From Pinus tabuliformis (taxonomy: Eukaryota; Streptophyta; Pinopsida; Pinales; Pinaceae), in contig CM062820.1 of assembly GCA_031772625.1 (NCBI GenBank), positions 91,786,421 to 91,850,420 of the forward strand: a stretch of 64,000 nt of DNA, in the 5' to 3' direction. This document shows positions 22,325-34,638 of the stretch, piece by piece (positions within the stretch are counted from its first letter, which is position 1; each line of letters opens with the position of its first letter). The position numbers were made by a program, and so were the translations under genes. The notes under the pieces were generated by a model. The model saw nothing but the letters and a program-made list of their open reading frames with translations. It did no database searches and was not told the DNA's origin.

Positions 22325-22777
22325 GGGAGGCATCCTTTTCACAATTACACTATCCGTGCTCAATACAGAAAGCGTTCACCCAAGAGTCTTGTTAAAATAT
22401 CCAGACCAAATTCTTTGGTTGAGAAAGGATCCAGCCTGAAATCAAAGGAAGTTCAAATAACGGGTGTAAATGATGCAAGAAAGAGAATATTATACAAGTT
22501 AGAAAAGAGAAAATTGAACCTCAATGGTACGAGTGAGGATGAAGAGGATCTTGTGGTTTCCACTGACGATATTGGATGTGGGTCAAATACTTCAGATGCA
22601 CTTAGTGTATTGACACGCTCTCGCGCAAAATGGTTGCATGAGCCAGATGAAGCTGATAGAATAACTGCCGCTCATTTTAGGAAAATTCTGTCTTGTACTT
22701 GTGGGGAACTGGAAACAATTTCAAATGCACAGTACATTGAGATATCCATTCATGGAGAGTCTTTTATGTTTCATCAG
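22325..22777 (+). CDS. Exon of a TruA/PUS1-family tRNA pseudouridine synthase
   Basis: An internal exon of 453 bp (151 codons, phase 0 at both ends). It is bounded by an acceptor AG at 22323-22324 after a T-rich stretch and a donor CAG|GTATGC at 22777/22778. The protein starts GRHPFHNYT and ends [10 protein letters not shown]. Both are recognised C-terminal-domain motifs of eukaryotic TruA-like enzymes, where FMxHQ is followed by IRKM in the next exon. These enzymes convert uridine to pseudouridine in tRNA. The acidic middle part ([11 protein letters not shown]) is a typical plant insertion. The catalytic-Asp exon and the IRKM exon were not found nearby, so introns are long or the gene is broken. 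The frame is intact here. Confidence 0.75.
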
Positions 22778-25700
22778 GTATGCTTCTAAAAATTATTTGT
22801 AATGAGATTTTGTGTTATATGTTTCTTTGTGTGTATTTATTAGTTCTTTTTAGCTATTTTATTTGTAAACTGTTTGATAGGTTCTCAAAAGTTTCTATTA
22901 ATTTTAAACTGCTCAAAGGGTGAGGAAGCATAAATCTCTAGTGTCAGAAAACTGCCAATTATATTTAATGAAGAGAGGCTTTGAATTAGTCTTTCAGTCA
23001 TCTAAAGTGAAGGTAAGCTCACTTTGCTAACAAAGGGAAATTTATCAACCAAAAAAGGGAATAAATAAACATGCTTAAATGAAAAGGAAGTGCTTCATGC
23101 ATCTTCATTTTAAAATAAATGAAGAGGAGAGAAAAGGAACTTTAGCTTATCAATACTCTCAAAATTAGTTTACGAGTTCCAATCCAAGAAGTTCATATAA
23201 GTTAATCCATCAAGGCCCACTCTTAATATCCAAGTTTGAGAGTAACTTATTTACAAGGGGTGTGTTGGCCCCTCAACACTTCCATACACATATTGTGGGT
23301 CCACTTCGAAAATTTTGAGTCCTAGCCCTAAAATCGCGAATAGCAGAGAATTTGAGTCTTCGCTTTGAATCTTTCATTCCTGTTTTGACCAAGTCATCTT
23401 GCCTTTGGAAAGCCTTGATGTCAAGATATGGGGATATTATCATCTAATCCAGGCCACTCGTTCATATTTATGCTAAGGTAGTTGAAATATTAGGGGCATG
23501 GGGTGCCTTACTCTTAAGAGAAATTAGAATCCTATCTTAAACTTTGTAGCTGATATCGGTGATAGGAATATCTTTTAGTTTTGATCACAGGCAAGGTTTA
23601 ACCCCTTCAAGCCCTAAGGGGGGGCCCATGCTTACATTGTCTTGAAGGTTGGAGAGTTGGAAGGTTATATAGTTTTTAGGTTTTGATCAAGGATTATTTG
23701 ACCGAGCTCTAAGAAAAGGTTTATGCTTACATTGCGTCAAACATTAAGTCTATTACAGGTTAGTTAACAACATAGCATCTTTTTCCTCAGACTTTGAGTG
23801 CAATTGCCTCTTCTTTTCCTCAAGCCTCAATATGAGCTAGGTCATTTACCAAACATATCATGGTTCTAATCCCCATTCATCAAGATGGGATCTACCCTAG
23901 ATCACAATGTTGGGCCTCCAAGGCGTCGGGCATTGAGCCATGGGAAATCTTGTTTCCCTGATCTCTGATAGCCCAATTATCCCTCTGGGACCCACTAACT
24001 CATCACATCATCGGACCTTGAAGGAAGAATAGACTTGATGCATTGGGTTCAAATGATTCCTTGAACTGCAAGACCCAAGGGATGGGCTCACTCGCATTTA
24101 TTTTCATGATATATCAAGAGTTAAGGTGTTGTTTGAGGCATGTGATAAAATCTGAATGTTGGCCTTTCAAAATTGTTGTGGGATCCTGGCATTCAATTTT
24201 CCTATCAACCACCAGCTCGAACCCATTAGCTATCTATGAAACCACTTAGCAACTTTGCATCATCTAGAACATATTTATTGTGAGTTTAGAATTGCAGTGT
24301 TTGACGTCACTACAATCACTGTTATTTTCTCCTTGAACAAGAATCCTAATGACATGATATTGTCAATGTACTTAGCAACTTTCATGACATTAGGCAAGAC
24401 AAGTTTCCTGACAGTTAAGGTACAGTTGGGCCTTGTTTTTTTCACTCTTAGGATTGTTGTGAAAATGGTCATGGGAATGGAAATTTAGAAAGGATATTCT
24501 CTATACGACTCAATGGAAAAGCAGATTTGAATCATTTGAACATAGTTCAAGTATTCTAGTCATTGCCACAATTTCGTCATTCCATCTTGTTCCCACTGTT
24601 TTACTAGATTTTCATCTTCTAATTCCACCAATATTAGAACATGCTTTGAGACCTAGTTTTGGAATGCGAGTCATGTTAGAGTTTTGAGTTCACTGACCTC
24701 CTAACAACATTGGCAATTCTACATGGAATGATTCATCTGTGGCAGGCCATATATGGTTCCAAAGAAAGGAAAGGAAAAGCATAAGAAAAGTTCAAGACCC
24801 ATGGATGAAAACTAGATAGATCAAATGGCCATTGTCATCTATGGAGATACCTTCTATAGAATTGAGTTGATGCATGACAAGAATCATCACAAATTGTTCC
24901 AAGGCCACAACACATCGTGCATTATAAAAATGTCCTAGGAATGCCTGATAACAAGATGGTTGAGTTATCGATGAACCATATGGTAACAAGGTCTTGACTT
25001 CATAACATTGTTGCAAAGACATAAGTGATGTGATGCCTAGATATAATTCAGTTGCTGATTAAAAGGCTGGATTTCAGCAATTGGCAGATTTATTCAAACT
25101 CTAAATGATGTATTGGCTCCTATACTACCAACTACGTTAACATGATATATAAGTTTCCATCACCTAAAGGATATCTCACTAAGTAGTGGATTGATGATTG
25201 CTACACTAGTAAGGACATGAGCAAAGTAACCTAGGGTTGGTGGAACCTTGATGCATCATTTCACAAACATTCTTCCAGGGCTCACATTATTAGGAGTTTG
25301 AAGGCTCTTGTCATGGATGTTAGCATCCTAATGTGGAGATTATATGGGGAAAAGGATGCAACTCATATGAGAGATATGAAGACGCATTTTTTGATTGGGC
25401 CAAAAGCTTGTTAAGCAACATTAACAATGCTATTAGGACAGAAGGACAGACAATACACCAGCCAATCAAAAGTCCAAATGTTAGATGTTGTCATATCTAC
25501 TTGGTCTAGTATGTTCTTCTAACCATGGGGTTGTAGTGGAGTTGGAATCCTCGAAGTATTCTAATTCATGTGTATTGTCAAGACTTATGGCTATCAAAGT
25601 ACAAAACTTGGTATATGTTAATACCCAAAATGGATTTCTCCCAAATTCCATCTGGCGCTGGTACTCAATAGAGATGGTTCATGGATACATTATGAGATGG

Positions 25701-25812
25701 ACTGGTTGGTTGTTCCATCATTCAACATTGATGGTTTGAGAGTGTAAGCACATGGTCATACGTCTTTATTGCTAAAGGGTTGATAATTGGACATGGTTTC
25801 TATATAGGTAGT
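22778..25812. other. Region downstream of the pseudouridine synthase exon, no gene recognised
   Basis: Three kilobases, AT-rich, with short ORFs only. It was read for the expected next exon (IRKMVG motif) on the plus strand without success. From about 23800 the text looks like old degraded repeat sequence, but no transposon protein or terminus could be identified. Confidence 0.45.
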
Positions 25813-28800
25813 GTTACCGCTCAAACTAGCAGGGTCCTAAAAGGGGATCCTTGAAAGGTTACTACTAGGCTAAGGGCAACAATGGAGTGATAGCCCATTG
25901 TCCCCTCGGCTAAGGCTCCTTACTCTTTACAGATTTTCACCGATGGGAGGAGACCCGTTATTATAAGGATCACGAAATGGATGGATCAATGATAGGGCGA
26001 GGGGTGATCCTGGTAGCTTATTCACAAGAGGCTCAAATATGTGGATTGCTTGTCTTGGAAGACAAGATGGAAAGCTCTCTAGGAAGGGCTTGGGGAAAAT
26101 TTCTAGGGTTAGGTTTTGAGTATGTGTCTTATAAAGGAGATTCCTAAATCCTAAAATTCTTGTGGAAACTTGGGTTCCAGGCGATCTTTGAAGAATTAAC
26201 CTTAATAGTGCATGTGACCACACAAGACCAAGTGGACCAGAGGTTCGGTCAAGGGTATAGGATTTAGAAACCAATGATATGCTTGACCTAATTAGGGAGG
26301 CGAAAGGGAGCAAGCAATGAATCTCCAATGAAAGGAAATGCAAGGATCCCAGTGAGGTTTCTAGCCAAAGGGAAACCAAGGGCAAGAATTGGTCTTCGAG
26401 ATATGGCTTGTGATATCTCAAGGTCCCACAGTCAGAATCTCATGAAATTTGGAGGGCTTCTTGAGGACACACCAGCGCAGTTGTGGACCAAAAATCGAAG
26501 TATTTGGATGGCTAGATCGTGTGATAATTGATGCCCTAGGTGACCTAGAGGACGAGACCTAGAGAAGAGGAAAGGGGAGAAGAAAAATAGGTTTAAGGTG
26601 ATCACCTTTGGGTGGACTAGTGCCTAATCCTTTGGGGAGGTTGGAGTTAGGTAGAATTATGCCTATGGACCTTTGAATTTTCTAGGTCAAGGAGGCCTCA
26701 AAGGCAACTTTGCTTGGCACTAGCGTTGCAGCAAAAGCAACTTCAAAGACTTTATACTTCATTTTGCATGGTAAATGGATTGTCAAGATGAATTTCAGTA
26801 ATGAAACATCCCTAGGAACATTCATTCATTATACATGGCCCATACATGAAGCATTCAATATCCAAAAACAAAATTTCCACAACTTCACATAAGAGATGCA
26901 ACAAATAAGCCCTAGTATAGCGAAATCCTAGCAACAATGTATGTGACAAAATTAGAAAGAAATAATAGCATTAAAATATACTTACATGTATAAGAATATA
27001 TCCAACCATCCAAAAACTTGTCATCAAGAAGCTCCAAGACATGAAAATTATCCAAACATCAAAATTCGTTCCATGCTCCAAAAATTCCTCCTCGAAGAAG
27101 GATAGAGAAAATATGTAAAGAGATATTAGTTCCAATTGCAAGTGATGATGCTAAAATAAATCCTCTTCACTTCTATTTATACACTTCTAATGAGTTTGAT
27201 TTAGCTACTTGGGCCTACATTAGTCCCCAAAGTAAAAATAATGTGCAAATAACTAACTTTAGGTGACAAGCCCACCAAACTAACTCATAAACAAAATAAT
27301 AAGCCTCTTAAGAGGTTGAATGATCAATAATACATGTCGTTGGGCCTTCTAAGAAATCTGATGAAGTCCATAAGTGCCATAATGATAAATAAGACTCCCA
27401 GAAGTAGTGGACAAGGGGTTGGCCCCTTGTTCTCCAAATAATAAACCCATGGTGCTCCTCAGGCTTATCAGAAGATGGCGGAGAATGTCTATCTGCTATC
27501 TGATTGAAAGATAGTCCATTGCATCCAGAAGTAGGTAGAGCACTCCCATGCATGAAAACCCCCATAGCAGAATGGCAACTCCACTCGGAATGCTAATGTG
27601 AGGGCACACAAGTAACCTCATGGGTCTCCAAGTAGGTCAAAGATGCCCGCAGACCATCTGTAAGGGCTCATATGATGGTGTAAGTGATGCCACACCAACA
27701 TACAAGTCTTGGGTCATCTTTTGAGTGCATGGTACAAATGTGGGGCCGGCTAGGCATGGTGAACCAAGTGCATCTTCCTCGTCCAATAGGTGAATCTCGA
27801 GAAATATCTAAACATCTCTAGGGATCCATGGAGTGTTGTCTACTGTTGTGGAGGCCCATGGCTCTCAACACACACCCTACATGTGCCAATGTGGCCCTCT
27901 GGAGGGTTAGGACCCTGTATAAGGAGACCAAACCCAAAATGGAGACCATCTGCAATCCTGCATAAGATCCAATGCGTCCCCTAGCCTTCTAGTACAACAA
28001 GTCATCAAAGGAAATTGAGTTAAAGAGCTTACAAACCATGGACAACAGGTGAGCACTTCATAATGGCATGGCCTTCCATAGTGGGCTTTGGCATGTGCTA
28101 ATGTCTCTAAGCTCCAAGTGGGGTTAACCGAGTATCCTATTACGTGGTTTCTACTTTCAAAGGGGATAGTATGTCCAAGGTACATCCTTCAAAGGGTGGT
28201 GGCATGTGATAAAGAGATGAATGGAGTAGGGAATGAAAGTGGCAGCTCTAGGCCACATGCTGGGGTACAAGGTAGCTAATAAAAGAGAAGCCCACACTTG
28301 GTATATAATGTATAGGAGGGAGCAATTGTGGTGCATGAGGTGCCCCGAGCTTGATTTTTCCACCCTTCTTTATATGCCTTTTGCCTTTTATGATTTTTCT
28401 TTAATTAACTGCTCGGGGCTCAAGGGATAAGAGCATGATGTGTAAGGTATAGCAGTGGATACCCCCTTTAGGGTAGGGCGATTCATTGCCCACTAGGGGT
28501 TGGGAAAATCATGTATTCCTGAATGATAAAGGAGGCTCATCTAGGGCTTGTAGGAACCAGGGTGATGGGCATGATAATGGGGTAGAGGTCATGTATTGCC
28601 TTTTTCCCACGTGCTAAATGTGTTTGTCCTAGCCATCTTTTGCATTTTGTGGTACATTTTCCTTTTGAATGTGGCCAATTATGATTTTACTTTTCTTTTC
28701 AATTGCATCAACCTCTAGGGCATTGATCCAGGCTCGACCCAAGGTGTGCGCAAGGGTAAGGGGAAGGCTAACCCTATGTGGACCCAGTGGAGGAATGTGG

Positions 28801-29185
28801 ACCCAGGTGGGAGGAATGATGAATGGGATTATAATGAGCGGAAGGGGAGTGATATATGTGGATGAGGGAGAGGGACCATGCAACCAAAATCAAGGTTTCT
28901 CATGAAGTACCATACCTAAAGCCCAAAGGTCAGTAAAATAGATCCCACGGGTCTAGGGTCCAAAGTTAACATCCAAAAGGGGTATAGGGGACAACAAGAG
29001 CACAGAAATAGCCCACTCTTTCTGCCGAATCCCCCCATTAATCCATGCCCAAAAGTTTCCATGATAAGTAAACTACAATACTCAATTACCAATCTACAAG
29101 GCATACCTTTAGGTTTGGGAGCCTCGCCTTCAAATATACGACCATGACAAATGGGTGAGGGACCACATGGCTGGCTCAGGTGGCG
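25813..29185 (+). repeat. Unclassified dispersed repeat E, copy 1
   Basis: It starts at TGTTACCGCTCAAACTAGCAGGG and is recognisable to GGCTCAGGTGGCGGAGA. Other copies are at 29437 (split over 29437-43282), 54362 and 54838, all in the same orientation. Landmarks shared by several copies include GATCACCTTTGG, GAGGCCCATGGCTCTC and CTGCATAAGATCCAATG. A minus-strand ORF of 164 aa (25927-26421) is not conserved as an ORF in the other copies, so coding is doubtful. It could be a very long LTR or a non-autonomous element; no PBS, PPT or transposase was identified. Confidence 0.7.
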
Positions 29186-29436
29186 GAGAAATTTTAATGG
29201 ATTCCAAGACCCTGAAATTTTTCTCTATATATAGCCTCGAGTTTTTTGGATGTGACAATGCTTTTGGGGACCTTGTGTGGCATAGAGTATCAATTTCGAA
29301 TTTGAGGGCATTATGAGAAGTTTTACTTTTCAAGGTCTACATCCATTTTGATCTGAATTGGATCCTAATTAAATCTCTTTTGTAAACCTTCTAATTAGCA
29401 TTTAATTGTTTTAGCAAACTTCAGTGAATGGTACAT
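29186..29436. other. Spacer between two E copies
   Basis: About 250 bp of AT-rich sequence following the last point of similarity between E copies. Nothing is recognised. Confidence 0.4.
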
Positions 29437-30225
29437 GTTGTTGCTCAAACTAGCAGGGGTCCTAGGATGGGATCCTATAGAGAAGCTACTAGGTCAAGGG
29501 GCGACAATGGAGCGATAGCCCACTGTCACCTCAACTAAGGCTCCCTGCTCTTTACGGACTTCCACCAATGGGAGGAGTCTCGATATGAGAGGAATCACGA
29601 GGCAAGATGGATCAATGATAAGATATGGTGATTCCTAAAGCCTATTCACAAGAGAGGCTCAAATAATTGGCTTACTTGCTTTGAAAGCAAGGTGATTAGC
29701 TCTCTAAGAAGGGTTATGAGGATACCTAGACCTAGGGTCAGGGAATATCCTTTCACAAGAAGTATCCTAGACCTAAGAATCATAAAGGAGATATGCTTCT
29801 ATCTGACCCTTGTGGAATGCAAGTTACAAAGTTGTGGGACCACAAAGAACCCAAGTGGGCCCAAACTAGGTCAAGGATGTAGAGTTGATCAAAACTAGAG
29901 AGGCTTAACGAGTTTAGGGAGGAGAATAGGATCAAAGGACAAATTCTTTTTTGAATTTTAAATGCAGTGATCCAAGTGAGGACACTAACCCAAATCAACC
30001 TAGGGAAAGAGACGGTCTTATGGCTAGCACTTGCTATATCCCGAGATTCCATTGTCGGATTTGCTTCAAACTTGGAGGACCTCTTGAGAAAACCCTAGTG
30101 CAGTAGTGGACCAAAATTCAAGGGTTTTGAATGGCTACAAAGGATTTCGCTTGATGCCCTAGGTGATCTACTAGGGTTAGGCCTAAAAAAGAAGGAAGGA
30201 GGTGAAAATAATTTTCTTTTTTGTG
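29437..30225 (+). repeat. Repeat E, copy 2, first part (interrupted by C)
   Basis: It begins TGTTGTTGCTCAAACTAGCAGGGGTCC and runs to the TTGTG target site (30221-30225) of element C. It is closer to copy 3 (54362) than to copy 1. Similarity to copy 1 resumes right after C at GATCACCTTTGG. Confidence 0.75.
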
Positions 30226-31179
30226 TGTTGATTTGAGGTAGCATCGGATGTGCTCTAGCCATGAAAATTGGTGGAGAGGCTAAGGCACATGAGATCTCCA
30301 ATACCCAAAAAGGGTTTGGGCAGATTCTAAACAATTTGGGAGATATTAAAATAATTAATATTTTTAATGAAGTCCCTAAGTCTAAAGATAGGGAAAATAA
30401 AATATTAATGTGAATTAATATAAAACTATGTTAGAATGGTCCAAAAGTCATGGATCAAGCCAGATCTAATCTTAGCCGTTGATTAGGGACTTAATCTCGG
30501 CTGTTGATTTGTCAACGAGAAAAGTATAAGAGGAGGCTTGAGGGTCACTTGGAGAACACACTGAGGGAGACCAGTCAGTTCAATTTCTGGAGCGGGGTTA
30601 GCTGAGAAATTGAACTAGTGGTCTGGTGAGCAGTTAGGAGGCAGCAAGTACGGAACAGAGAGACGGGATCAGCCACTAGAGATCAGCATTGAGGCAGGAG
30701 AGGCAGACGCAGAGCATTTCAGGTAGATGTAAAGGCAATAGGAGACTGCGCAGTCATTAACTAGGCCTGCGTGGGTGAAGTAGAGAGGCCCAGGGTTGAC
30801 GCAGTCAAGCAGGGGATGACACAGAGGGTCTGAAAGCCACGCAGAGGTCAATCGGGTTGACGTTGGGATTGAGAGAAGTGCTAGAGAATTTTTTCTCTCT
30901 GTAGGTAAGCCAGTTTGGCACCCTGTTGTACTGAAGAATTGCTGAATAATAAAAACCTCCCTTGCTGCACCGGTTTTCCCACATTGAGTTTTTTTGGGCA
31001 CTATTGTCCAAAATAATTGTGTTAATGTGTTGATTCTTGTGCATATGTTTGTTTCTGTATTACGGTGTGATATCTGCAGTAGTATTTATTTTAATGTTTA
31101 TTGAAGTAATTTCATAAATAACTTATTATGGAATAAGTAGGAAAAATAAATCAGTTGTTGCAGTGATAGAATTTTCACA
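30226..31179 (+). repeat. 5' LTR of C
   Basis: 954 bp, TGTTGATTTGAGGTAGCATC to GATAGAATTTTCACA. A TATA-like GTATAAGA is at about 30524-30531, a poly(A) signal-like AATAATAAAA at about 30945-30954, and the R/U5 block CACCGGTTTTCCCACATTGAG at about 30968. The U3 start is shared with D, B1 and B2. Confidence 0.93.
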
Positions 31180-31890
31180 TGGTATTAGAGCGAGTAATCA
31201 GAGATAGGAAGGGAAAATCAGTTATGGGTCGAGACCATGATGCAAAAGCCTCCTTGTCAGGGGACTCACACAGATTTTCAGAAGATTGCACAAGAGAAAG
31301 AGATTTCGATTTCTCTATGTTAGCTTCTAGGTTGGAAGAAGAAGTGGCATGTATGACAAGTGCTGCATCATCAGAAGTATGGTATATAGACAGTGGAGCC
31401 TCGTGGCATATGACAGGAATCAAGGTGTGTTTCTCAGAATATCGAGAAGAGAAGATGAACTTTCAGATCACCATGGGGAACAAGGCAAAGTGTACTCCAG
31501 TAGGGAAGGGTACCATAGTCTTTCAGACAGAATTGGGAGAACGGTTCCGTGCTACAAATGTGTTGCATGTACCAGGATTGGGGATGAACTTACTTTCCAT
31601 ATCACAACTATAAGGCAAGGGCTATGAAGTCTACTTCATCAAGGAAAAGGTATACGTCAAACACCCAAGCTAGAAAAAGAAAGTGCAGATCGGGATCAAA
31701 AGTTATCGATTGTATAGATTACAACTAGAATCACCAATGGCACTAATAGGCAGTCATGGAGACAAGGACTTGAACGAACTATGCCACAGAAGAATGGGTC
31801 ACTTGCACCATGGAGCTCAAGAGCACTGTAACAGGAGTTCTGGATCTGAGTACGGAATGAGATGATGTATGCAGGGGATGTGCTCTAGGA
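31179..31890 (+). pseudogene. Protease and GAG-pre-integrase of C
   Basis: From the ATG at the LTR/PBS junction one frame runs 144 codons to 31613. It has a short unique N-terminus, then RERDFDFSMLASRLEEE, as normally found between the Gag zinc knuckle and protease, then an intact retropepsin active site (WYIDSGASWHMTG, Asp codon near 31389) and LHVPGLGMNLLS. A TAA ends the frame at 31611-31613; D has a Gln-Gly-Lys continuation there. The GAG-pre-integrase region follows to about 31890 with H-RMGHLHHGA, but a deletion of about 10 bp relative to D at 31818-31822 breaks it. No Gag domain or CCHC knuckle precedes it. Confidence 0.88.
31180..31191 (+). promoter_or_regulatory. Primer-binding site of C
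   Basis: TGGTATTAGAGC, one mismatch from the initiator tRNA-Met complement, directly after the LTR CA. With the last LTR base it forms ATG (31179-31181), which opens the protease frame. Confidence 0.85.
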
Positions 31891-32716
31891 AAGTATGCCA
31901 AGGCAACATTTCCTAGGAGCAAACACAGGGCCAAGAGTGTACTAGGATTGATACACTCAGATATCTACGGACCTATGTCTGTCAAAGCTCTCAGTTGTGC
32001 CAAGTATTTCCTTACCTTCATTGATGACCACTCAAGGAAAACTTGGATTTATTTTCTGAAAACCAAGGATGAGATTTTTTGTCGATTCAAGGAGTTCAAG
32101 ACTCTGGTGGAGAATCTGACTAGGAAGAAATTAAAACTTTTGCACTTAGATAATGGTGGAGAATATGTCGATAAGGACTTCACTGATTTTTGCGCTAAGG
32201 AGGGCATCATAAGAGAGTGGACAACTCCCTACAATCTAGAGCAGAATGGGGTAGCAGAAAGAAAGAACAGGACTATTGTAGAAGCAGCCAGGGCCGTGAT
32301 GTATGATCAGGATATGCCAAAATTCCTGTGGGCGGAAGCATGGAACACAACAGTCCATGTTCAGAATAGGACTCCTCATTGAGCATTGGGCAAGATTACT
32401 CTAGAGAAAGTCTTCACACGGAAGACACCTGAAGTCAATGATTTCAGGATATTTGGGAGTTTAGCATATTGCCGCATACCCGAAGAAAAGAGGAAGAAGC
32501 TGGTCAGACTGCAAAAAAGGGATATCTGGTGGGATATAGCGAGAATGCTAAGGCGTACAGAATCTATCTTCCAGGGAGCAGGAAGGTAGTAGTACGACAA
32601 AATGTAAAGTTCATGGAGGACAGGGCTTTCAAAAGATCTCGCGAGATGCCTTTTGAGGAGCAGTCGAAAGAGGAGCCGTTGGTTAAGCCTCTTCAACCAA
32701 CAAAAGTAAAGAATTA
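31891..32716 (+). pseudogene. Integrase of C
   Basis: The catalytic core is open from 31948 to 32382 and shows all three DDE residues: HSDIYGP, LHLDNGGEY and QNGVAERKNRT. It also has the FIDDHSRKTW and KFLWAEAW segments typical of Copia. A TGA replaces Pro after PH at 32380-32382; D reads PHPALG here. Beyond it the Copia C-terminal part (FGSLAYCRIPEEKRKKL) continues to 32716 across a frameshift near 32500. Integrase would insert the cDNA into chromosomes. It is inactive as it stands. Confidence 0.9.
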
Positions 32717-34441
32717 AAAGATTCTCAGAATGAGGAGGAGGAGCGAACAGAAGCACCTGCTGGCAGAGGAAGAACTAGCAGGGAACTTCGTCAAATTCTG
32801 CGAGATGCAGAGGACTTCATTGGTGCCCCAAGAAACAATAAGAGGGAGCGAAAACAGCCAAATAGATATCAGGCATTAGTAGCTTAGGATGGAGAGCCTG
32901 GCAGTTTCAAGGAGGCAGCTCAACATCAAGTTTGGCTAGATGCGAAGGTAGAGGAATACAACTTCTTAATGGTAAACGATGTCTGGAAGGTGGTGCCAAG
33001 GCCTCAAGATAGATCAGTGGTAGGTTCAAGATGGATCTACAACATCAAATACGCTGCAGACGACAGTGTTGAGAAATACAAGGCCAAGTTTGTGGCTAAG
33101 GGATATGCTCAAAAAGAAGGGATTGACTATGACGAGACCTTCACCCCTGTAGCCAAGTATACATCTGTTAGGACCGTGTTATCTCTTGCAACCCAGATGG
33201 GATGGGAAATCCATCAAATGGATGTCAAAATGACATTTTTGAACAGGGTAATAGAAGAGGAGGTATACATTGAACAACCACAGGGCTTTGAAACTCATGA
33301 GAAGAAGTCTTATGTATGCAGATTGAAGAAAGCCTTGTATGGGCTAAAACAGACACCGAGAGCATGGTATGGTTGAATAGATGGCTACTTGCAGAAGATG
33401 GGATTTGTCAAGAGTGACGCAAATCCAAATCTCTGTTATCTGGTTGTAGAGAAAGAGCCGCTAATCTTAGTATTGTATGTGGATGATCTCTTTCTGACAA
33501 GATCATCCAAACTCATTGGGGACTGCAAGAAGAATCTAGCCACAGAATTCAATATGAAGGATTTGGGACGAATGCACTACTTCCTAGGGTTGGAAGTTTG
33601 GCAGCAGAAGGGAGAAATCTTCCTTGGGCAAGGGAGGTATGCTACAAAAATCCTGAAAAGATTCAGGATGGAGGACTGTAGACCTATGGCTACGCCAATG
33701 ATCACCAACTGGAAGAAGATTGATGCATCAGAAGACAAGGATGTCGATCCCACCCTATACAGGCAGCTCATAGGGTCCCTGATGTATCTGGTCAATACCA
33801 GGCCAGACATTTGCTACGTTGTAAACACCCTCAGTCAGTTCATGGTGGAACCAAAGAGGGCACACTGGGCAGCAGCCAAACACGTTCTCAGGTATTTACA
33901 GGGAACAATCGATTATGGGCTCTTGTACACTAAAGGTAAGGATATCAGTTTGAGTGGATTTACTGATGCAGATTGGGCAGGAAGTTCAGTGGATCGGAAA
34001 AGTACCTCTGGGTACTGTTTCAACATTGGATCAAGAATGACCTCCTGGTGCAATAGGAAACAGAAGTCCGTGGCTCTGAGCTCATCTAAGGCAGAATATA
34101 TGGCAACAAGCACAGCTTCGTGTGAGGCCATATGGCTTAGAAAACTGCTGGTGAACCTATTCAGAAAGAATATGGAGGCAACCAGGATCATGTGCGACAA
34201 TCAGAGTTGCATCAAGCTCTCTGAGGATCCAATGTTTCGTGATATGTCGAAGCATATTGATATCCAGTGTCACTTTGTCAGAGACTGTGTCCAACGAGGA
34301 GTTGTACAATTGAGTTGCACTCCTACAGGAGAACAGGTGGCGGACATCCTCACCAAAGCCCTTGGAAGGGAAAAGTTTGACTACTTCAAGGAAAAGATGG
34401 GGATGGTGAAGAACTCATTTCAGAAGCAGAAATGGGAGTGA
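32717..34441 (+). pseudogene. Reverse transcriptase and RNase H of C
   Basis: A linker with stops leads to the RT (32969-33376). It has the Copia hallmarks WKVVPRP, KYKAKFVAKGYAQKEGIDY, MDVKMTFLN and GLKQTPRAWYG, then a TGA for Arg at 33374-33376. The second part, 33389-34441, is one 350-codon frame with the catalytic YVDDLFLT (33476-33487), TRPDICY, an RNase H ending in MCDNQSCIKL, HIDIQCHFVRD and VADILTKALG. Length and order are those of complete Copia pol. Only two or three point lesions break this region, so the copy is moderately young. Confidence 0.93.
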
Positions 34442-34638
34442 TAGCAGCACGGATGCAGAGGGAGTTGTTGTACAGATATAGCAGTGGCAGTGGCAGAGCC
34501 ATGGGCAGCAGTACAGAATGTAGCAGTGCAGAGGATGATGGGCAATAGGCCTAGCATCAGCACAGGGACCAATGCCAAATGATCAGGGTGATGCTCAATA
34601 AGGAGTATTGCTAGAGCACAGTCCTCGCTAAGAGGGAG
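34442..34638 (+). other. 3' untranslated segment and PPT of C
   Basis: Non-coding segment after the pol stop, with GCAGAGGGAGTTGTTGTACAG and CAGTGGCAGTGGCAGAGCC, then the PPT AAGAGGGAG (34630-34638). It is homologous to the same segments of D and of gag-only B1 and B2. Confidence 0.8.

Noticed and set aside
22800-25800. Possible further exons of the pseudouridine synthase gene
   Set aside because: No IRKM-type motif or catalytic-Asp motif with splice sites could be found on the plus strand.
25927-26421. 164-aa minus-strand ORF in repeat E copy 1
   Set aside because: Matching positions in the other E copies are interrupted and no domain is recognised.
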